Positions 53,831-63,938 of a stretch of DNA of 64,000 nucleotides are shown here, one piece after another. Position 1 is the stretch's first letter. The number at the start of each line of letters is the position of its first letter. The notes under the pieces are model-generated. The model did no database searches. It saw nothing but the letters and a program-made list of their open reading frames with translations, and was not told where the DNA came from. The stretch is from CAYVWB01 sp964455395. GTDB lineage: Bacteria > Desulfobacterota > Desulfovibrionia > Desulfovibrionales > Desulfovibrionaceae. The stretch is from contig CAYVWB010000008.1 of the NCBI GenBank assembly GCA_964455395.1, forward strand, positions 1-64,000, given 5' to 3'. The position numbers were made by a program, and so were the translations under genes.

Positions 53831-55764
53831 CGGACGCTTCCGACGCGCCTGCCGGCGACCACCCCTCCGGCGACGCCGGCCGACCGGCCCGCGCCGTGGC
53901 GTGGTGCGCGGTCTTCATGGCGGCGCATGTCTATTCGCCGGCATGGGCCGCTGCTCCGGAAGAATCGCATCCGGCCATCTTCATCGCCATGTGCGTGCTG
54001 GCCCCGTGCTGGGCGTGGCTCGCTGCGGGGGACGGCGCTGCGCGCGCGCCACTGCGGCTGGGGGGCTGGCGTCTCTGGGGACCGACGTTCGTCATGGCCT
54101 TGGGCCTCAATTTCGTCGCGCTCACGGTGGTCTACCCCTGGCGCGGCGACGAAGCGTTCATGATCTACCAGGCCGCCAAGGCCTTGAACACGTTCTTCGC
54201 GCCTCACTGGGTCGCGTTGTCGGCGGCCGGCGGCGTGGTGCTGTTCGCGTGGGTCTGCGCGCGACGGCTCGGCGCGAGCATGGAGCGGGTCATGCCGGCG
54301 TTGTTGCTGGGGTGGTTGACGCTCTGCGCGGTGGCGTGGGCCGAGCTGGATGTCGCCATGCACTACGCTCACGAGGCGTTGCGCTACCCCTTCATGGTGC
54401 GCTGGCTGCATGCGCTCGCCGCGCTGGCGGCGGAGTGGACCGGCGCCGTGTTGCAGCCGTGGCCCTACCGCGTGCTGAGCCTCCTGGCGACCACGGCCTT
54501 GGCCGCCGTGACGGCGCGTCGCGTGGGCGGTCCCCTCTGGACGCAGTGGCTCGTGGCGGCGGCGGTGCTCACCACGCCGGTGATCTGGGCCTATGCGAAC
54601 ATCGTCTATCTGGAGCCCGTGGCCGTGGCCCTGGCCGGATACGCCCTCTTGCACGGCGAGGACCTCCTGCGCGCGTCACCACGTCAACTGGGGCGCACGC
54701 CGGCGGCGTGGGCGTTGTTGCTGGCTGCTTTCTGCAAGGAAACGCTCGCCCCCGGCGTGGCTGCGGTGCTGGCGGCGCGATGGCTCTACCGGCTGATGAA
54801 ACGACGCGAGGCGCTGGCTCGGGAGTGGCTTCAGGAAATCGCGGCGGCCACAGTCGTGTTCGCTCCCGTGGCGCTCTATCTGATTTTCCGGCATTTCGCC
54901 GAGGTGTCCCGTGGGGTCTCCATGCAGCCGGGGCAGCTCTTCGTCCTGGAGACGTGGTCCGTGGCGGCGCTTTCCCTGTATACGCAATACGGTGCATTCC
55001 TGGCGGCGTTCATCGCCGGCCTGGTGCTGAACCGCGGGGCGGGCCGGCTCGTGCAGGGCGCATGGTTCGCAGCCGTGCTGCTGTTCTTCTCCATGGAGAG
55101 CGCCAATTACCACGGGTACAGCCGTTTCAATTACCACTTGGCGCCGGCGGTGCTCGCCTGCGCGGCCGTGTGGCTGCAGGGGTTGCCCCGGCAGGCCGTG
55201 GCGGCGTTCTGCGTGGTGGCCGTGGCCCTCGGCTGCATGCTCACGCCGATGCGTTCCGACGGCGTCAAGGAGCCCTACTGGAGCGCGTACAACTTCGACA
55301 CGGAAGAGCACTACTTCCCGTACGATCAGGTCTTCGCATGGGCCGCCGCCACACATCCCGAAGCACGGCTCGTCCTCGTCCACAGGAAAACGGAGTACGC
55401 CATCGCCGGCGCGCTGGCCCAGGGCGGCTTCGAGGTGGACACCGTCTCTTTCGGCATGCTCGGCAAGGATGATCACGGGGTGCTCCGAACGCTGCTCTGC
55501 AATCCCGACCAGGAGACTTTCCTGGTGTATCCCGTGTACCGGGACTCCTTCGCGCTGCCGCCGCTGCAATGCGGAGGACGGTTCGTCCGCAGGTTCGCCA
55601 ATCAGGCGCATGAGCTGGCGCTCTTCCGGATAATCACGGCGCCGAAGGGGGAGACCGACTTCTCGACGCCGCCCAACATCTCGGACCTCACGGACGCCAC
55701 AGGCAACGCGGACGCCACAGGCAACGCGGACGCCGTGGATGACAAACGCGGCGTGAACGAGTAG
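53827..55764 (+). CDS. Large polytopic GT-C-like membrane protein with C-terminal repeats
   Basis: 645 residues. About ten to twelve transmembrane helices end near residue 480; the first loop holds VYPWRGDEAFMIYQAAKA, with an acidic pair typical of GT-C enzymes. The C-terminal soluble part (about 490-645) carries FRYDQVFAWA-like and NPDQETFLVYPVY segments. It ends in a hexapeptide repeat, DATGNADATGNADA, made by an 18-bp DNA duplication. It is translationally coupled to the preceding gene. Substrate unknown. Confidence 0.68.
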   Translation: MTDASDAPAGDHPSGDAGRPARAVAWCAVFMAAHVYSPAWAAAPEESHPAIFIAMCVLAPCWAWLAAGDGAARAPLRLGGWRLWGPTFVMALGLNFVALTVVYPWRGDEAFMIYQAAKALNTFFAPHWVALSAAGGVVLFAWVCARRLGASMERVMPALLLGWLTLCAVAWAELDVAMHYAHEALRYPFMVRWLHALAALAAEWTGAVLQPWPYRVLSLLATTALAAVTARRVGGPLWTQWLVAAAVLTTPVIWAYANIVYLEPVAVALAGYALLHGEDLLRASPRQLGRTPAAWALLLAAFCKETLAPGVAAVLAARWLYRLMKRREALAREWLQEIAAATVVFAPVALYLIFRHFAEVSRGVSMQPGQLFVLETWSVAALSLYTQYGAFLAAFIAGLVLNRGAGRLVQGAWFAAVLLFFSMESANYHGYSRFNYHLAPAVLACAAVWLQGLPRQAVAAFCVVAVALGCMLTPMRSDGVKEPYWSAYNFDTEEHYFPYDQVFAWAAATHPEARLVLVHRKTEYAIAGALAQGGFEVDTVSFGMLGKDDHGVLRTLLCNPDQETFLVYPVYRDSFALPPLQCGGRFVRRFANQAHELALFRIITAPKGETDFSTPPNISDLTDATGNADATGNADAVDDKRGVNE

Positions 55765-55922
55765 ACCACAGGCGTTCCGCATCACGGCGCGACTGCGAGG
55801 AGCCGGCAGCTTCCCGCCGCTTGGTGGAGGACGAAGGGGCTCACGACGAAGGCATGACGTGCGACCCGGCAGGCTCTCGCGCGGCGAGGGGGCTGGCCGG
55901 TCCAGCGAGTGGAGAATGGCGA

Positions 55923-57815
55923 ATGTGCGGCATCTATGGATATATCGGCCGGTCCGGCAATCCTGACGGGCATGGCGGGACGGGCGAGCCATGCGGTGAC
56001 GCCGCGGCGGCCATGCGCGACGTCATGGTCCATCGCGGGCCGGACGGCGAGGGCGTCTGGCGCGACCCCGAGGCCCCGGTCTGTCTCGGCCACCTCCGGC
56101 TGGCGATCATCGACCTCTCCGGCGGCGCCCAGCCCATGCGCACCGCCGAGGAAGACCTCGTCGTCACCTTCAATGGCGAGATCTACAACCACGGCCAGCT
56201 CCGTGACGAGCTGCGCGCCCGCGGCCACCGCTTCCGCACGGACCACTCCGACACGGAAGTCCTGCTCCACGGCTACCGCGAGTGGGGCGAAGCCCTGCCG
56301 GAAAAGCTCAACGGGATGTGGGCCTTCGCCATTTGGGACCGCACCCGCCGGCGGCTTTTCATCAGCCGGGACCGCTTCGGCAAGAAACCGCTGTTCTACG
56401 CCGCCACGAGGGAAGCGTTCGTCTTCGGCTCGGAGCTCCGCGCCGTGGCCGCGCATCCCGCAACGTCCACCTCGCTTTCCACCCTCGCGCTCAAGAAGTA
56501 TTTCGCGTTCGGCTACATCCCCGCGCCGCACACCATCTACCAGAGCGTGCGCAAACTCCCGGGGGGACATTCGCTGACCATCGCCCTGGACGACGCCATC
56601 CCCACGGTGCGTCAGTACTGGGACTATCGCATCGAACCGTTCGAGACCATTCCCAAGGACCCCGATGCGGAGTGGGGCGGCCGACTGCTGGAGCTGCTGG
56701 ACGCCGCCGTCAAGCGTCGACTGATGAGCGACGTGCCCCTGGGCGTGTTCCTCTCCGGGGGGGTGGACTCCAGCGCCATCACCGCGCTCGCCGCGCGCCA
56801 CATGACCGGCGGGCTCAAGACGTTCTCCATCGGGTTCACCGAGGCGAGCTTCGACGAGAGCGTTCCGGCCAAGCGCGTGGCCGAGCACTTCGGCACGGAC
56901 CACACCTGCGAGACGCTCTCCATGGAGAAAGCCCTGGAGCTCGCGCCGCGCATCGCCGCCATGCTGGACGAGCCCATGGGCGACAGCTCCCTGCTGCCCA
57001 CCTACCTCCTCTGCGGGGTGACGCGGAAACGCGTGACCGTGGCCTTGGGCGGCGACGGCGGCGACGAACTCTTCGCCGGCTATGACCCCTTCGTGGCGCT
57101 GCGGTACGCCGAGCTCTACAACAAGCTCACCCCCAAACCCGTTCACGAAGCCATCCGCATGGCCGCGTCGCTGGTCCCTGTCTCCCATCGCAACATGAGT
57201 CTGGACTTCAAGGTGAAGCGCACCCTGCGGGGGCTCTCCTACCCGAGGCCGCTGTGGAACCCCATCTGGCTGGGCCCCCTCGCGCCCACGGATCTGGAGG
57301 ATCTTTTCCGCGAACCCACGGATCCGGAAGCGGTCTACGAGGAAGCCATCAACGCCTGGGAAGGCGCCGGCTGCGACCACGTGGTGGACAAGACGCTCTA
57401 TTTCTACACGAAACTCTACCTGCAGGATGATATTCTGGTGAAGGTGGACCGCGCCTCCATGCTGCATTCCCTGGAAGCGCGCTCCCCTTTTCTGGATGTG
57501 GAGGTGGCGGACTTCGCCCGGCGCATTCCCTGGCGCTGGAAGCACCGCAAGGGCGTGGGCAAGCACATTCTGAAGCAGGCGCTGGAGGGGCTCGTCCCGC
57601 ACGACATCATCCACCGCAAGAAGAAGGGCTTCGGCGCGCCCATCGGCAAGTGGTTCGCCGAAGGCAGGCTCCACCCCACCCCGCCTGTCCAGCCCATGCC
57701 CATGGACTGGAGCGAAACGACCCGACGCTTCGCCAACCACCGCGCCGGCAGATGCGACGAGCGCGCGTTCCTCTGGAACGCCTGGCTGCTCGGGGCTTGG
57801 GGCGGCGTACGGTGA
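55923..57815 (+). CDS. Asparagine synthase (glutamine-hydrolysing), AsnB-type
   Basis: 630 residues. Cys2 (MCGIYGYIG) is the glutaminase nucleophile; the GATase domain spans about 1-200 (LRLAIIDLSGG, VVTFNGEIYN). The synthetase domain carries the ATP-pyrophosphatase loop LFLSGGVDSSAI (about 278) and LGGDGGDELFAGYD. Enzymes like this inside polysaccharide loci often amidate uronic acids or other carboxyl groups rather than make asparagine. The start at 55923 is set by the required N-terminal MCG after processing; GTGGAG lies upstream. Confidence 0.92.
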   Translation: MCGIYGYIGRSGNPDGHGGTGEPCGDAAAAMRDVMVHRGPDGEGVWRDPEAPVCLGHLRLAIIDLSGGAQPMRTAEEDLVVTFNGEIYNHGQLRDELRARGHRFRTDHSDTEVLLHGYREWGEALPEKLNGMWAFAIWDRTRRRLFISRDRFGKKPLFYAATREAFVFGSELRAVAAHPATSTSLSTLALKKYFAFGYIPAPHTIYQSVRKLPGGHSLTIALDDAIPTVRQYWDYRIEPFETIPKDPDAEWGGRLLELLDAAVKRRLMSDVPLGVFLSGGVDSSAITALAARHMTGGLKTFSIGFTEASFDESVPAKRVAEHFGTDHTCETLSMEKALELAPRIAAMLDEPMGDSSLLPTYLLCGVTRKRVTVALGGDGGDELFAGYDPFVALRYAELYNKLTPKPVHEAIRMAASLVPVSHRNMSLDFKVKRTLRGLSYPRPLWNPIWLGPLAPTDLEDLFREPTDPEAVYEEAINAWEGAGCDHVVDKTLYFYTKLYLQDDILVKVDRASMLHSLEARSPFLDVEVADFARRIPWRWKHRKGVGKHILKQALEGLVPHDIIHRKKKGFGAPIGKWFAEGRLHPTPPVQPMPMDWSETTRRFANHRAGRCDERAFLWNAWLLGAWGGVR

Positions 57816-57849
57816 GTCCGGCAAGGCGGGCGAGGCGTCGGAATCGGGC

Positions 57850-59007
57850 ATGAACATCCTTGTCGTCAATTACGAGTACCCGCCCATCGGCGGGGGCGCG
57901 GCGTACGCCTCCCGACATCTGGCGGAGGAAATGGCCCGCGCGGGCCACACCGTGGTGGCGCTCACCTCCGCGTTCGGGAATCTGCGCGGCGCCGCCATGG
58001 AACACGGCGTGGAGGTGGTGCGTCGACCCGTGGGCCGCGCACGGGTGGACCGCTCCAACATGCGCGAGATGGCGACGTACATGGCCTCGGCTTCCTGGGG
58101 GTTGGGGGGGCTGCTCAAGAGCCGCGCCATCGACGTGGCGCTGGTCTTCTTTTCGATCCCGTGCGGTCCGCTGGGACTGCTCGGGCGGCTGGGCTGGGGC
58201 GTTCCCTACGTCGTCTCCCTGCGGGGCAGCGACGTGCCCGGATGCGACCCCCAGCTTGCGCGCTTCCACACCCTGCTCACGCCGCTCAGACGCTGCGTGC
58301 TGCGCAACGCCGCCGCCGTCACGGCGCCCTCGCTGGGTCTGCAGAAGAAGTCGGAAGCAGCGGATCCCGTACCGGTGGAAGTCATCGTGAACGCTGTGGA
58401 CTCGCTCTATTTCCAACCCCCGGACGAAGCGACACGGTCCGCGGCGGGGGAGGGCGGCCCTCTGCGCATCCTCTACGTGGGCCGATTCCGCAGCGAGAAG
58501 AATCCCGGCCTGCTGCTGGAGGCCGCGTCGCGGTTCGCTGCAGACGGGGCGCGTCGGTTCGAGCTCCACATGGTGGGGGACGGCCCCATGGGGCCGGCGT
58601 TGCGCGCCCAGGCCCAGGCGTTGGGGCTGGCCGAGCGCGTCATCTGGTGGGGCTGGATGGAGAAACACGCACTGCGGGACTTGTACCTCCGGATGGACTG
58701 CTTGGTGAACCCCTCCCTCTTCGAAGGCATGCCCAACGCCGTGCTGGAGGCCATGGCGTGCGCCTTGCCCGTGGCGGCTTCCCGTGTGAGCGGTAACGAG
58801 GACGTGGTGCAGCACGGGGAGACGGGGCTGCTCTTCGAGAGCGGGGACAGCGCCGGTCTGGCCGACGCGCTGGCGCAGCTGGATGCGGACCGGCCAGCCG
58901 CGCGCCGCATGGGCGACGCCGGGCGACGCTGGGTGGAGGAACGCTACAGCTGGCCGGCCATGGCGGGGAAGTACCTCGCTTTGCTGGAACGCGTGGTGGG
59001 GCGGTAG
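57850..59007 (+). CDS. Family 4 glycosyltransferase
   Basis: 385 residues with the GT-B fold. The N-terminal domain starts MNILVVNYEYPPIGGGAAYA and includes the nucleotide-free acceptor part. The C-terminal domain has LRILYVGRFRSEKNPGLLLE and the E-x7-E signature in EGMPNAVLEAMACALPV. Cytoplasmic, with no membrane segment; it adds one sugar to the repeat unit. It starts 34 bases after the asparagine synthase stop and reads the same way. Confidence 0.9.
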   Translation: MNILVVNYEYPPIGGGAAYASRHLAEEMARAGHTVVALTSAFGNLRGAAMEHGVEVVRRPVGRARVDRSNMREMATYMASASWGLGGLLKSRAIDVALVFFSIPCGPLGLLGRLGWGVPYVVSLRGSDVPGCDPQLARFHTLLTPLRRCVLRNAAAVTAPSLGLQKKSEAADPVPVEVIVNAVDSLYFQPPDEATRSAAGEGGPLRILYVGRFRSEKNPGLLLEAASRFAADGARRFELHMVGDGPMGPALRAQAQALGLAERVIWWGWMEKHALRDLYLRMDCLVNPSLFEGMPNAVLEAMACALPVAASRVSGNEDVVQHGETGLLFESGDSAGLADALAQLDADRPAARRMGDAGRRWVEERYSWPAMAGKYLALLERVVGR

Positions 59008-59323
59008 GGGCTCGTTCACTCACCGGGCGTCCTCCGGGCGGGCGCCCTGTTCCGGACCGCGCAGTCTCGCTGGCGATGCGCTTGGGCGTGTGGGGTGTGG
59101 CCCGGCGAATGGTTCCGGACAGAAACCGGCATCCCGTGCCTGCGGCGCCCCCTGCGCGACCGCGCGGGAACGTCCTGCGACATTCCCTGGCGTGGGCGGC
59201 TCTCCGGAAGGCGGACGCAGCTCCCACGCGCCGCCTTGACGGCTTGAAGCCGGCGTGGTAGCCGCAACGGCTGGATTCATCCGCAGTCCCTTGCTTTTTT
59301 TCTCCATCGAGATATCGCCTATC
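59008..59323. other. Intergenic stretch without a gene
   Basis: About 315 bases. Inverted GC-rich motifs (gccggcgtggtagccg region) occur but no gene or clear terminator. A ttgacg with a weak -10 17 bases on (59236-59264) is a possible promoter of the next gene. Confidence 0.4.
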
Positions 59324-61427
59324 GTGCGTCACCCGTCCTCGTCTTCTCCCCCGTTCTCGGCGCGGCCTGGCGCTTCGCTTTGGGCGGACGCGCTGCTGCT
59401 GTGCGGTCTGGCCGTGGCGGGAGCGATTTACCACGCGGCTTTTTACGACGTCGGCTTCAACCCCGGCGACGAAGGCAGCGTGGCGCTCATCGCGAAGATG
59501 CTCGCCGCGGGCGCGGTTCCGGAGCAGGACATCCGCTTCGGCTACGGCGTCCTGTGGTTCTTGCCCGTCGCCCTGCTTTTCGAGCATTTCGAGGCGGGCT
59601 TTCTGGTCATGAAGGGGTTTTTCCACGGTCTGGGCGTGTGCGCGGCGCTGCTGGGGTATGCGCTGGTGCGGTGGACCACGGCTTCGCGATGGCTGGCGCT
59701 GGCTTGCGGAGCGCTCATCGTGCTCATGCCGGGCACCATCCACAAGACGTTCATCCCGTTTCTGCCCATGGTCAACGTCCTGTGCATGGCGGCCATGCTG
59801 GGCCGCGGCCCTCGGGCGTTCCTGGGGGTGGCGGCGCTCTACGGCGTGGTGAACGGCGCAAGCCTGCACGTGCGCGCGGACATCACCCTGGTGATGACAT
59901 GCCTCTTCTTCGCCATGGTGACGGCGGAACTGGCCGTGGGCGAGCGGTGGCGCGGCCGGAAACTCCTCCCGCGCGGGGGCGTCCTGGTGGGCGTCGGGGC
60001 GCTGCTGGCGGCCGGGCACGCTCTGGTGTTCTGGAGCGTCTCGGCGGGATACGGGGCGCACCTGGAAGCGCGCATGCTGCAGCAGTACGAGCGACCGGCG
60101 AGCATCGTCAGGAACATGGTGGCGCCGTTTTTCGCAGGGGCGTCTCTTCTGGAGGCGCGGCCGGCCTTGGCCAACGAGGCGCCAGACATCGCTTCAGGGG
60201 AAAACGCCACGGCGGTTCGGCACGCCTTGGGGCTCCCCGACCTCCGGGAGGCCTTTGCGCCGGGGGGCGAACCTTTGTTCGTCGCGTTGACGTACGCGCC
60301 CCTCGTCGTCTTCGCGATCTTTCCTCTGGTGACGCGCATGCGCAGCTCCGCCGGCGCGGGCGTCTTCCGCACAAGCTGCACCGAGCGCCGCATCATGGAG
60401 GGCTTGCTCTTCGGCATGGCGCTCAGCGTGTATCCGCAGTTTCTGCTCTTCCGACCGGATGCGGCCCATCTCTCTCAGTTCATGCCGCCGTTTCTCGTTC
60501 TTTGCGCGTATCTGGGGGCGCGGGGGTGGAGGCTCGCCTTCCACGCGGGGTGGTGCTGGCGGCGGGCGGCGGGGGGCGCGACGGTCGTCTTGGCTGGAGG
60601 ACTCGCCATGGCTTGGCTCGTCTTCGGCATGCAGCGGGAGGGCGTGGGAAGCATCGCCAAGGCGGCGGGCCGCACCGAGACGCTTTCGGGCGCGCACGGC
60701 CTTCATGTACGGTTGACTCCCTGGGAACACGCGGCCTACGGCGAGCTGACGATGCTCATTCAGGAGAAGACAGCGCCCGACGACTGCGTCCAGTGTTTTC
60801 CCTTCTGTCCCGGGGTGAATGTCCTGGCCGCACGCGCCACGTGCCTGCCGGAGCTGTATTTCGACGGCGGTTTGAGCGAAGCGCGGCAACGTCGGATGGT
60901 GAAGGATCTTGAACAGGCGCGCTCCGCCATGGTGCTTTACAACGACTGGGCCATCCATGGTACGGAGGCTTCGCGTTTCTCCAACTGGGCGGACCAGGTG
61001 ATGATGTTGCTCCGGCGCGATTTCGTCCCACTCGGGGAACGGGGGGGCTACCATGTCTACTTGCGCGCCGACCACGCGGACGCGCCGCCTGCTGGGCCTT
61101 TCGATTCCGCAGCGTCCACTGCATCGCCTGCGGCCAATGTTTCGCCTGCGGCCACTGCATCGCCTGCGGCCAATGTATCGCCTGCGGCCAATGTATCGCC
61201 TGCGGCCAATGTATCGCCTGCGGCCAATGTANNNNNNNNNNNNNNNNNNNNNNNNNNNNNNNNNNNNNNNNNNNNNNNNNNNNNNNNNNNNNNNNNNNNN
61301 NNNNNNNNNNNNNNNNNNNNNNNNNNNNNNNTCGCCTGCGTCCACTGCATCGCCTGCGTCCACTGCATCGCCTGCGGCCAATGTTTCGCCTGCGGCCAGG
61401 GGGGCTGGCGCCGACAGCCTTCGCTGA
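59324..61427 (+). CDS. Polytopic membrane protein with SPAANV-repeat tail (interrupted by gap)
   Basis: About 667 residues if the gap is empty. Around eleven transmembrane helices fill the first 470 residues; the first loop contains GFNPGDEGSVALIAKMLAAG, resembling acidic loops of GT-C glycosyltransferases. A periplasmic region follows (DDCVQCFPFCPGVNVLAARA with three cysteines), then an Ala/Pro/Ser tail of 18-bp repeats coding SPAANV. The frame after the gap continues as SPASTASPAST and ends in DSLR with a stop, but one base out of phase if the gap were 100 bases, so the real gap is probably a multiple of 18. The start is uncertain: GTG at 59324 or 59255. Confidence 0.65.
61124..61402 (+). 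repeat. 18-bp tandem repeat array coding a SPAANV-type linker
   Basis: Unit tcgcctgcggccaatgta with variants ending aatgtt, actgca and tccactgca. Six units lie before the gap (61124-61231) and three and a partial after it (61332-61402). The flanks meet seamlessly at a unit boundary. In frame it encodes repeats of Ser-Pro-Ala-Ala-Asn-Val / Ser-Pro-Ala-Ser-Thr-Ala, an unstructured linker. Confidence 0.92.
61232..61331. other. Assembly gap (100 N)
   Basis: A run of exactly 100 Ns within the 18-bp tandem array. A true length of n x 18 would restore the reading frame, so the N count is a placeholder. Confidence 0.97.
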
Positions 61428-61450
61428 CGCTGCGGTCCGATCATCAAGCC

Positions 61451-62605
61451 ATGCGTATCGACTACATCGCGCCCTCCACGCTGCCTTCTCGGGCGGCCAA
61501 CAGCGTCCACGTGATGCGGATGTGCGAAGCCATGGCCGGGCTGGGCCATGCGGTGACGCTCTTCGCGTATCGCGGCGGCGCGGCGTCGGGCGCTCCCGGC
61601 TCTCCCGATACTCTTCAGGAGGACCTCCACGCCCACTACGGCGTCGCCAAGACTTTCAGCATCGTCCACCCTTTCCGTCCGCGGCTGCGCCTCGTGGGCG
61701 GCGCGCTCTACATGGCGACGCTGGCGGCGCGGCTTTCGCGTCGGGCGCCGGACCTGTATTATGGAAGGGAGCTGGAGGGCATGGCGGTGGTTTCCCATAT
61801 GGGGAGGCCGTTCGTGCTGGAAACGCACGCGCCCCCCTCGACGCCGGAAAGCAGGGCGATGCTGCGGTTCATCCTTGCTTCGCCCATGCTGCGGCGTGTG
61901 GTGGTCATTTCGGAGGCGCTCAAGGCCATCTATCTGGAACGGTATCCCCACTTGGCGGGCGCGCTGGTGGTGGCGCACGACGCCGCGAACGATCCCGGGG
62001 AGCCGGAGGCGTGGGCGGCGCAGGCCGAGGTCGCGGATGCGCGCCGGCTGCACGTGGGCTACGTGGGCAGCCTGTATTCCGGGCGCGGGATCGGCTGCAT
62101 CCTGGAGTTGGCGCGCGCCTTTCCCCAGGCGGATTTCCACGTGGTGGGCGGCGCCCCGGAGGATGTCGCCCGGGTGGCGGCGCAGCAGGTCTCGCCCAAC
62201 GTGACTCTGCACGGTCATATGCCGCCGGCGTTGTTGGGGCCGCTGTACCGCCGTTTCGACGTGACCCTCGCGCCATACCAGCGCGCCGTGGCGGTGTCGG
62301 GTGGGGCGCACGGCAAGGGCGATTCGAGCCGGTGGATGTCGCCGCTGAAAATTTTCGAGTCCATGGCGTACGGCAAGGCCATGGTGGTTTCGGATTTCCC
62401 CGTGCTGCGGGAGGTGCTGCGTCACGGGGAGAACGCCTTGCTCGCTCCGCCGGAGGACATGACGCGTTGGCGCGAGGCGCTGGGCGCGGTCCTTGCCGAT
62501 GCGGCCTTGCGTCGGCGGCTGGGGCGTCAGGCTCGCGCGGACTTTCTGGCGAACCACACGTGGCGACGCCGCGCAGAGACGACCCTTGCGGGACTGACGC
62601 CGTAG
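61451..62605 (+). CDS. Family 4 glycosyltransferase 2
   Basis: 384 residues, GT-B fold. It begins MRIDYIAPSTLPSRAANSVH, then MRMCEAMAGLGHAVTLFAYR. The C-terminal domain has LHVGYVGSLYSGRGIGCILE and FESMAYGKAMVVSDFPVLRE, the donor-binding signature. It starts 23 bases after the end of the membrane protein, outside the repeat, so the gap does not affect it. Probably adds a sugar to the same repeat unit. Confidence 0.88.
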   Translation: MRIDYIAPSTLPSRAANSVHVMRMCEAMAGLGHAVTLFAYRGGAASGAPGSPDTLQEDLHAHYGVAKTFSIVHPFRPRLRLVGGALYMATLAARLSRRAPDLYYGRELEGMAVVSHMGRPFVLETHAPPSTPESRAMLRFILASPMLRRVVVISEALKAIYLERYPHLAGALVVAHDAANDPGEPEAWAAQAEVADARRLHVGYVGSLYSGRGIGCILELARAFPQADFHVVGGAPEDVARVAAQQVSPNVTLHGHMPPALLGPLYRRFDVTLAPYQRAVAVSGGAHGKGDSSRWMSPLKIFESMAYGKAMVVSDFPVLREVLRHGENALLAPPEDMTRWREALGAVLADAALRRRLGRQARADFLANHTWRRRAETTLAGLTP

Positions 62606-62765
62606 CGTACGGCGGGGAGGCTCCGGCCTTGTCAATTCCGCGCTGCGATTGTATGACCCCACCGCAGGCTCTTCGGGCTTTTTTTCGTCGCTGCAGCCGG
62701 TTTGGCCGGCGTCGTTGTGTTTCGCACCCTCTCCACACTCCAGGTCATCGTACGGGAACAGCTTC

Positions 62766-63938
62766 ATGCGCAAAGTGTGTGTCTTCACCGGCAGTCGCGC
62801 CAACTATTCCAGCTGCAAGTCCATCATGCGCGCCGTGCAGAAGCACCCGGCCCTCGAACTGCAGGTGGTGCTGGGCGGCGCCGCCGTGTTGGATCGCTAC
62901 GGCAACATCGAGACCCTGGTGAAGGCCGACGGCTTCGAAGTGGACGCGAAGTTTTACATGATCGTGGAAGGGGAGAATCCCATCACCATGGCGAAGTCCA
63001 CAGGGCTTGGCGTCATCGAGCTTTCCATGATCTTCAACAATCTCCAGCCGGATCTCGTGGTGGTGGTGGGGGACCGCTTCGACATCATGGCCCCGGCCAT
63101 CGCCGCGTCCTACATGAACATCCCCATCGCGCACACCATGGGAGGCGAGGTCTCCGGCACCATCGACGAATCCATCCGCCACGCCGTCACCAAGCTGGCG
63201 CATCTCCATTTCCCCGCCAACGAAGACGCCCGCGAGCGCATCATCCGCATGGGCGAATCCCCGGAGACGGTGCACAACGTGGGGTGTCCGCGCATGGACC
63301 TGGTCAAGGAGATCGTGGAAGCGCACCATGAAGGGCCGCCTCTGGATCAGGAGTGGCTCTACGCGAACTTCAAAGGCGTTGGCGGTCGTTTCGATATCCA
63401 GCGCGAGGCTTTTCTCCTCGTCTCCCAGCACCCCGTGACCACGGAGTTCGGCGAAAATCGTCGACACATGGAGGAAACCCTCGCAGCCTTGGAGCGGCTC
63501 GGCAAGCCCACCATCATGATCTGGCCCAACGCGGACGCCGGCTCGGACGAAGTCTCCAAAGCCATCCGCACGTTCCGCGAACGCGTGCGTCCGGAATGGC
63601 TGCATCTTTTCATCAATCTGCCCATCGACGTCTATATCCGGCTCATGGCCTCCTGCGCCTGCGTGGTGGGGAATTCCTCCAGCGCCGTGCGTGAAGGCGC
63701 GTTCATGGGCGCGCCCGCAGTCAACATCGGCACCCGTCAAGCCGGCCGCCTGCGCGGGACCAATCTGGTGGACGTGGATTACGACCGCGACCAGATCCAC
63801 GACGCCATTCTGGAGCGCATGCAAAACCGCGAAATCGCTCCGGACACCATCTATGGCGACGGACAGGCCGGGGAGCGCATCGCCGCCCTCATCGCCGGGA
63901 CGGAGCGTATCGATCCTCAGAAACGCATATGCTACTGA
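62766..63938 (+). CDS. UDP-N-acetylglucosamine 2-epimerase (hydrolysing) family
   Basis: 390 residues. The conserved sequence GDRFDIMAPAIAASYMNIPI with AHTMGGEVSGTIDESIRHAV, then VGNSSSAVREGAFMGAPAVN, is typical of the NeuC/LegG/WecB group. The N-terminus VCVFTGSRANYSSC resembles the hydrolysing NeuC-type rather than WecB. It makes ManNAc or a 2,4-diacetamido hexose for nonulosonic acid (sialic, legionaminic) synthesis, so the glycan may carry such a sugar. No neuB gene is visible before the window ends. Confidence 0.9.
   Translation: MRKVCVFTGSRANYSSCKSIMRAVQKHPALELQVVLGGAAVLDRYGNIETLVKADGFEVDAKFYMIVEGENPITMAKSTGLGVIELSMIFNNLQPDLVVVVGDRFDIMAPAIAASYMNIPIAHTMGGEVSGTIDESIRHAVTKLAHLHFPANEDARERIIRMGESPETVHNVGCPRMDLVKEIVEAHHEGPPLDQEWLYANFKGVGGRFDIQREAFLLVSQHPVTTEFGENRRHMEETLAALERLGKPTIMIWPNADAGSDEVSKAIRTFRERVRPEWLHLFINLPIDVYIRLMASCACVVGNSSSAVREGAFMGAPAVNIGTRQAGRLRGTNLVDVDYDRDQIHDAILERMQNREIAPDTIYGDGQAGERIAALIAGTERIDPQKRICY

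Noticed and set aside
61124..61402. Possible CRISPR or intergenic repeat array
   Set aside because: Period is 18 with no spacers, and it is in-frame coding sequence of the membrane protein tail.
59255..62605. 1116-residue fusion of membrane protein and GT4 glycosyltransferase
   Set aside because: Produced only because the 100-N placeholder joins two frames. The tail repeat restores the membrane-protein stop at 61427, and the transferase has its own start at 61451.
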